Positions 7,476-9,857 of a DNA stretch of 9,857 nucleotides are shown piece after piece; the first letter of the stretch is position 1, and the number at the start of each line of letters is the position of its first letter. The DNA lies in the NCBI GenBank assembly GCA_026014515.1, contig JAOZIG010000480.1, forward strand, positions 1 through 9,857, read 5' to 3'. Origin of the DNA: Candidatus Bathyarchaeota archaeon. Lineage in GTDB: Archaea > Thermoproteota > Bathyarchaeia > TCS64. A program made the position numbers and the translations under genes. Below the pieces are notes generated by a model. The model did no database searches. It saw only the letters and a list, made by a program, of their open reading frames with translations, and was not told the origin of the DNA.

Positions 7476-8408
7476 ATGCTAAATCCACGGGGTTTGACAA
7501 GTCTTTTATCTCGTCCTAGTTCTGGGTTCTTGATGCCAGATAAGCTGAGATTCTATTATCCTATGCCAAGGTTTCCCAGTGTAAGTGTAACTGGAGGCCA
7601 CTGTGATCTAAGGTGCAGTCACTGTAATGGACATTATCTGCAACACATGCCAGACGTGAGCTCCCCCAAGCGGCTCAAAGAATACTGTGTTAAGCACGAG
7701 GAAAACGATGGGGTAGGGTTACTGATCAGCGGTGGCTCGACAAAGAATGGTCGTGTTCCATTAGAGCCATTTCTTGATACAATCAGATGGGTTAAGGATA
7801 ATACAGGTTTGATAATAAACCTCCACACTGGAATGCTGAACAAGATAGAAGCTGAAGAGATAGCAGCCACAGGCATAGACATCGTATCCGTTGACTTGGT
7901 AGGAAACCAAGAGACACTAAAAAGAGTCTATGGGTTAGACGCTGATATAGGGGAATATGATGATACTCTACAGAATCTTGTTGATGGAGGCGCAAACGTT
8001 GCCCCACATATATGCGCGGGACTAGACTTTGGGGAGGTAAAAGGTGAGCACAGGGCGCTTGAACTTGCTTCTACTGTCAATCCTGAAACAGTGGTGTTGA
8101 TTAGTCTCATACCTACGGCGGATACGCGGATGGCGGATGTGGAGGCACCTAGTGTAGATTCTATTGTGGGGCTTGTAGAGGAAGCGGTTAGGGTCTGTAA
8201 GGGTTCAGAGATTAGTCTTGGGTGTATGAGAAGTCGAGAATACAAGACAGAGCTAGAGTGGAGAGCCATCGAAGCAGGTGTAACGCGAATCGCTATGGCT
8301 TCAAGATCAACTGAGAAGCGTGCCCTTGATGCTGGATACGAAGTGATGCATCTGGATGGTTGTTGTGCTACACCTAGAAAATATGACCCCAGATTATTGA
8401 GAGTCTAA
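7476..8408 (+). CDS. Radical SAM protein, COG1856 type; candidate LipS (archaeal lipoyl synthase) subunit
   Basis: 310 residues. The CX3CX2C motif GHCDLRCSHC (Cys43, Cys47, Cys50) binds the [4Fe-4S] cluster that cleaves S-adenosylmethionine, and LISGGS (84-89) is the likely SAM-contact motif. FPSVSVTG before the cysteines, VPLEPFLD (94-101), LHTG, VVLISLIPT, LGCMR (248-252) and the C-terminal Cys296-Cys297 pair match my memory of the 'biotin synthase homolog' family COG1856. In Thermococcus kodakarensis a member of this kind is one of two proteins, LipS1 and LipS2, that together make lipoate; I believe it is LipS2 but am unsure of the number. Position next to lplAB supports this role. Only one LipS-like gene is present here. 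The ATG at 7533 (residue 20) is a real alternative start: TTTTAT at 7504-7509 lies about 27 bases upstream, fitting a leaderless mRNA, but the longer form keeps residues before FYYP that the family seems to have. Confidence 0.88.
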   Translation: MLNPRGLTSLLSRPSSGFLMPDKLRFYYPMPRFPSVSVTGGHCDLRCSHCNGHYLQHMPDVSSPKRLKEYCVKHEENDGVGLLISGGSTKNGRVPLEPFLDTIRWVKDNTGLIINLHTGMLNKIEAEEIAATGIDIVSVDLVGNQETLKRVYGLDADIGEYDDTLQNLVDGGANVAPHICAGLDFGEVKGEHRALELASTVNPETVVLISLIPTADTRMADVEAPSVDSIVGLVEEAVRVCKGSEISLGCMRSREYKTELEWRAIEAGVTRIAMASRSTEKRALDAGYEVMHLDGCCATPRKYDPRLLRV

Positions 8409-8666
8409 AGCTAGCTGTATTACGTTTATGAAGTCTTCTTGGGCGACCCCCAGCAGCATTACATTTGTGTTCTTGAAGAAGCCACGTATCTTGTCTGGAT
8501 AATCAGTTAATTTACTGCCCAGTATAGCTTTCTCTAGATTGCCGATGGTCTCTTCTGGGTGCATAAAGAAATCTCCTGATATTTTCAACTCGGTGATTAC
8601 ATTGTTTTCCGTTTCGACTGTGCAGGCGAGGAGTTTTCCTCCGGGTATCTTGTACTCTGCTTTCAT
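8394..8666 (-). CDS. lplB: Lipoate-protein ligase accessory subunit LplB (C-terminal domain protein)
   Basis: This is the small C-terminal domain of lipoate-protein ligase encoded as a separate gene, as in Thermoplasma acidophilum, where LplB is needed with LplA to adenylate lipoate. Starting at ATG 8666 it has 90 residues, beginning MKAEYKIPGGKLL and containing ISGDFFMHPEETIGNLE (about 29-45), both typical of the Lip_prot_lig_C family. I choose 8666 rather than the upstream ATG at 8681 because it forms an ATGA overlap with the lplA stop and because the family starts at this Lys-rich strand followed by PGGKL; the longer version would add five residues (MGVPA). Translation is probably coupled to lplA. 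Its 3' end overlaps the last 15 bases of the convergent radical SAM gene. Confidence 0.9.
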   Translation of the reverse strand: MKAEYKIPGGKLLACTVETENNVITELKISGDFFMHPEETIGNLEKAILGSKLTDYPDKIRGFFKNTNVMLLGVAQEDFINVIQLALDSQ

Positions 8667-9430
8667 CGCTGGAACACCCACTCCTTACTGGTGTACTTAT
8701 CGTAAAGCTGTTTGACGTACTCATCTTCTTCTTTTGTGAGTTTCCCGGGAACTAGGTCTATATCGAAGATCTCCTCAAAGCCCCTGATTAGGGCATCATG
8801 TACATCTAGGAAGGAGATGTCTGTGTCAAGGTATCTTCTGATGTTTGTCACCCGCTCCTCGACTGCCTTGATGAGTTTATCACTGATCTTTGCCTCTGAT
8901 ACCCGTAGCACCTCAAACATCCTGTGAATATCAGTGTCAACAAGAACGGTACCATGCTGAAGCACCACTCCATGGCGACGAGTCTGGGCGTTTCCACTGA
9001 TCTTTTTGCCTCCTGCTACAATATCGTTCACTGGTTTGAACTCGGATTCAACATCAATATACTTCAACCCATGGATTATAGCGCCACAGATTACCTTATA
9101 GGACTCCATTATATCGTGGGGCATCTTGGGGTCGTTTTCAGGCGCCACGAGGCTGTAAGTGATCTCACCATTATAATCATGATAGACGGCGCCACCTCCA
9201 GTTATGCGTCTAATGACATCAACGCCGTATTTTTCGCAGTTAGGTAGGTTGACTTCTTTCTCGATGCTCTGGAAATATCCGATGCTTACTCCTGAGGGGT
9301 TCCAACGGTAGAGCCTGATGGTGTTAGGTGTGTCGTATCTTAGTCTCGCCATGGCTATAGCTTCGTCGATAGCCATCTGTGTGGGAGCGTTTTCGATGCG
9401 CATATCGATGAGGCGCCACTGATCTGTCAT
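8663..9430 (-). CDS. lplA: Lipoate-protein ligase A, catalytic subunit
   Basis: 255 residues of the BPL_LplA_LipB fold. It would activate lipoate or octanoate with ATP and transfer it to the lysine of lipoyl carrier proteins such as GcvH or 2-oxoacid dehydrogenase E2. Visible motifs are the N-terminal QMAIDEAIA, RRITGGGAVYHD (74-85) for the acyl/AMP site, and AGGKKISGNAQ (139-149) with the catalytic Lys143. It lacks the C-terminal accessory domain of E. coli LplA (about 340 residues); that part is supplied by lplB immediately downstream. The start at 9430 fits the family N-terminus (WRLIDMRIENAPTQMAIDEA). No Shine-Dalgarno is seen before the ATG, so the mRNA may be leaderless or have a short leader; TTTATC around 9478-9473 on the minus strand is a possible TATA element. 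LipM-like or biotin-ligase alternatives are less likely given KISGNAQ and the partner gene. Confidence 0.95.
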   Translation of the reverse strand: MTDQWRLIDMRIENAPTQMAIDEAIAMARLRYDTPNTIRLYRWNPSGVSIGYFQSIEKEVNLPNCEKYGVDVIRRITGGGAVYHDYNGEITYSLVAPENDPKMPHDIMESYKVICGAIIHGLKYIDVESEFKPVNDIVAGGKKISGNAQTRRHGVVLQHGTVLVDTDIHRMFEVLRVSEAKISDKLIKAVEERVTNIRRYLDTDISFLDVHDALIRGFEEIFDIDLVPGKLTKEEDEYVKQLYDKYTSKEWVFQR

Positions 9431-9849
9431 AGGTAATGTACAGGACGTATGTATGATATGTGTTTTTCAATCGATAAACTGGTAGATTGGTTTTATGGTT
9501 TACAGAAGGATGTCAATAAACTGTTTTTTAGGTTTTTTGACCACGAGAAAATTAAAAATGGTTTTTTTATTCAATAGAAAATATTTTTCCGGTTTTTTTA
9601 TTGTAATACTTACTATAATTACTGTTTTGTTTCTTATAACAGTTATTTTTCTTTTATAGATGAAAAGAAGCAAAAATAGCGTTTCTTTAAATATGATAAG
9701 AACTCCACAAAGGTGATAACTGCTTGCTGGGCTTCAAAAAATTACTTGTCTTTAACCGGAACGAAAGGAAGGAGCGCCAAGGTTTACTGAACGTCCGTAG
9801 TTTCGTGTTGCATCAAAGCAGTTCCGCCAACACTTGGAGGTGAAAACTA
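9431..9849. other. Long intergenic region with phased T-tracts, a putative promoter and a possible leader
   Basis: About 420 bases without a confidently called gene. 9431-9500 should hold the lplA promoter. 9522-9610 is very T-rich on the plus strand, with GGTTTTTTTATT at 9560-9571 and 9591-9602 and a related GGTTTTTTGA at 9531-9540, so the tracts recur about every 30 bases. 9600-9700 is AT-rich, with tiny AT-driven open frames. From about 9715 the composition becomes more balanced and could be a transcribed leader; it holds a 39-codon open frame starting TTG at 9724 behind AGGTGAT, and ends in the Shine-Dalgarno of the next gene. Confidence 0.5.
9686..9693 (+). promoter_or_regulatory. Putative TATA box (TTTAAATA) for the gene leaving the right edge
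   Basis: TTTAAATA matches the archaeal TATA consensus well. A start about 25 bases downstream would fall near 9716, giving a leader of about 130 nt before the GTG at 9850. The surrounding AT richness lowers confidence. Confidence 0.35.
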
Positions 9850-9857
9850 GTGATATT
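9836..9857 (+). CDS. Start of a gene running off the right edge (Shine-Dalgarno plus GTG), product unknown
   Basis: GGAGGTGA (9836-9843) is an 8-base match to the archaeal anti-Shine-Dalgarno, the strongest in the window, followed after six bases by GTG at 9850-9852. Only GTG ATA TT is visible, so nothing can be said about the product. The coding part would be 9850 onward; the range given includes the ribosome-binding site. A start further right, outside the window, cannot be excluded. Confidence 0.35.

Noticed and set aside
8667..8681. ATG at 8681 as the start of lplB
   Set aside because: It adds five residues not expected for the family; ATG 8666 gives the usual ATGA overlap with lplA.
8924..9247. 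107-residue plus-strand open frame opposite lplA
   Set aside because: It is the antisense shadow of a clearly conserved ligase gene and shows no domain.
9558..9659. 33-residue open frame reading as one hydrophobic helix, followed directly by an 18-residue frame
   Set aside because: T-rich DNA automatically encodes Phe, Leu and Ile, there is no Shine-Dalgarno, and the codons follow the T-tracts. Conservation in relatives would be needed to revive it.
1..9857. CRISPR array, insertion sequence or defence system
   Set aside because: No regularly spaced repeats, transposase, terminal inverted repeats or known defence genes are visible.

Overview
This window looks archaeal. The strongest signs are a two-gene (split) lipoate-protein ligase, lplA plus lplB, opposite a COG1856-type radical SAM protein; a 7-helix membrane protein with a DUF835-like C-terminal domain; a GH116/DUF608 glycosidase close to the Saccharolobus (Sulfolobus) enzymes; AT-rich TATA-like promoter blocks; and several starts that fit leaderless transcripts. 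Base composition is moderate and even, with no insertion sequence, prophage or CRISPR. An uncultured lineage such as Thorarchaeota or another Asgard group, or Bathyarchaeota, would fit, but the sequence alone does not settle this.

Layout, left to right: (1) 1-1581 (+), a PAS-GAF-HisKA-HATPase sensor kinase cut by the left edge. (2) 1578-3986 (-), a cytosolic GH116-family glycosidase whose stop codon overlaps the kinase stop in a single TTAA. (3) 3987-4189, a divergent intergenic region with a central AT-rich promoter block and two inverted repeats. (4) 4190-5623 (+), an AMP-forming ANL/GH3-like adenylating enzyme. (5) 5625-6779 (-), the 7TM/DUF835-like protein, whose stop lies one base from the ligase stop. 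(6) 6780-6988, an AT-rich gap. (7) 6989-7441 (-), a three-helix membrane protein of unknown function. (8) 7476-8408 (+), the radical SAM protein, a candidate subunit of the LipS-type lipoyl synthase. (9) 8394-8666 and 8663-9430 (-), lplB and lplA, joined by an ATGA overlap and converging on the radical SAM gene with a 15-bp overlap. (10) 9431-9849, a long AT-rich intergenic region ending in a strong Shine-Dalgarno sequence and a probable GTG start that leaves the window.

How the genes work together: the clearest pathway unit is protein lipoylation. LplA and LplB would attach octanoate or lipoate to carrier proteins (GcvH, E2), and the radical SAM protein would help insert sulfur. The usual LipS partner subunit and any lipoyl-acceptor protein are not in the window. 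The kinase and the 7TM protein are probably separate sensory genes, with no response regulator nearby. The glycosidase and GH3-like ligase share a divergent promoter region and might be co-regulated, but no common substrate can be read from the sequence. All three convergent junctions are extremely tight (4-bp overlap, 1-bp gap, 15-bp overlap).
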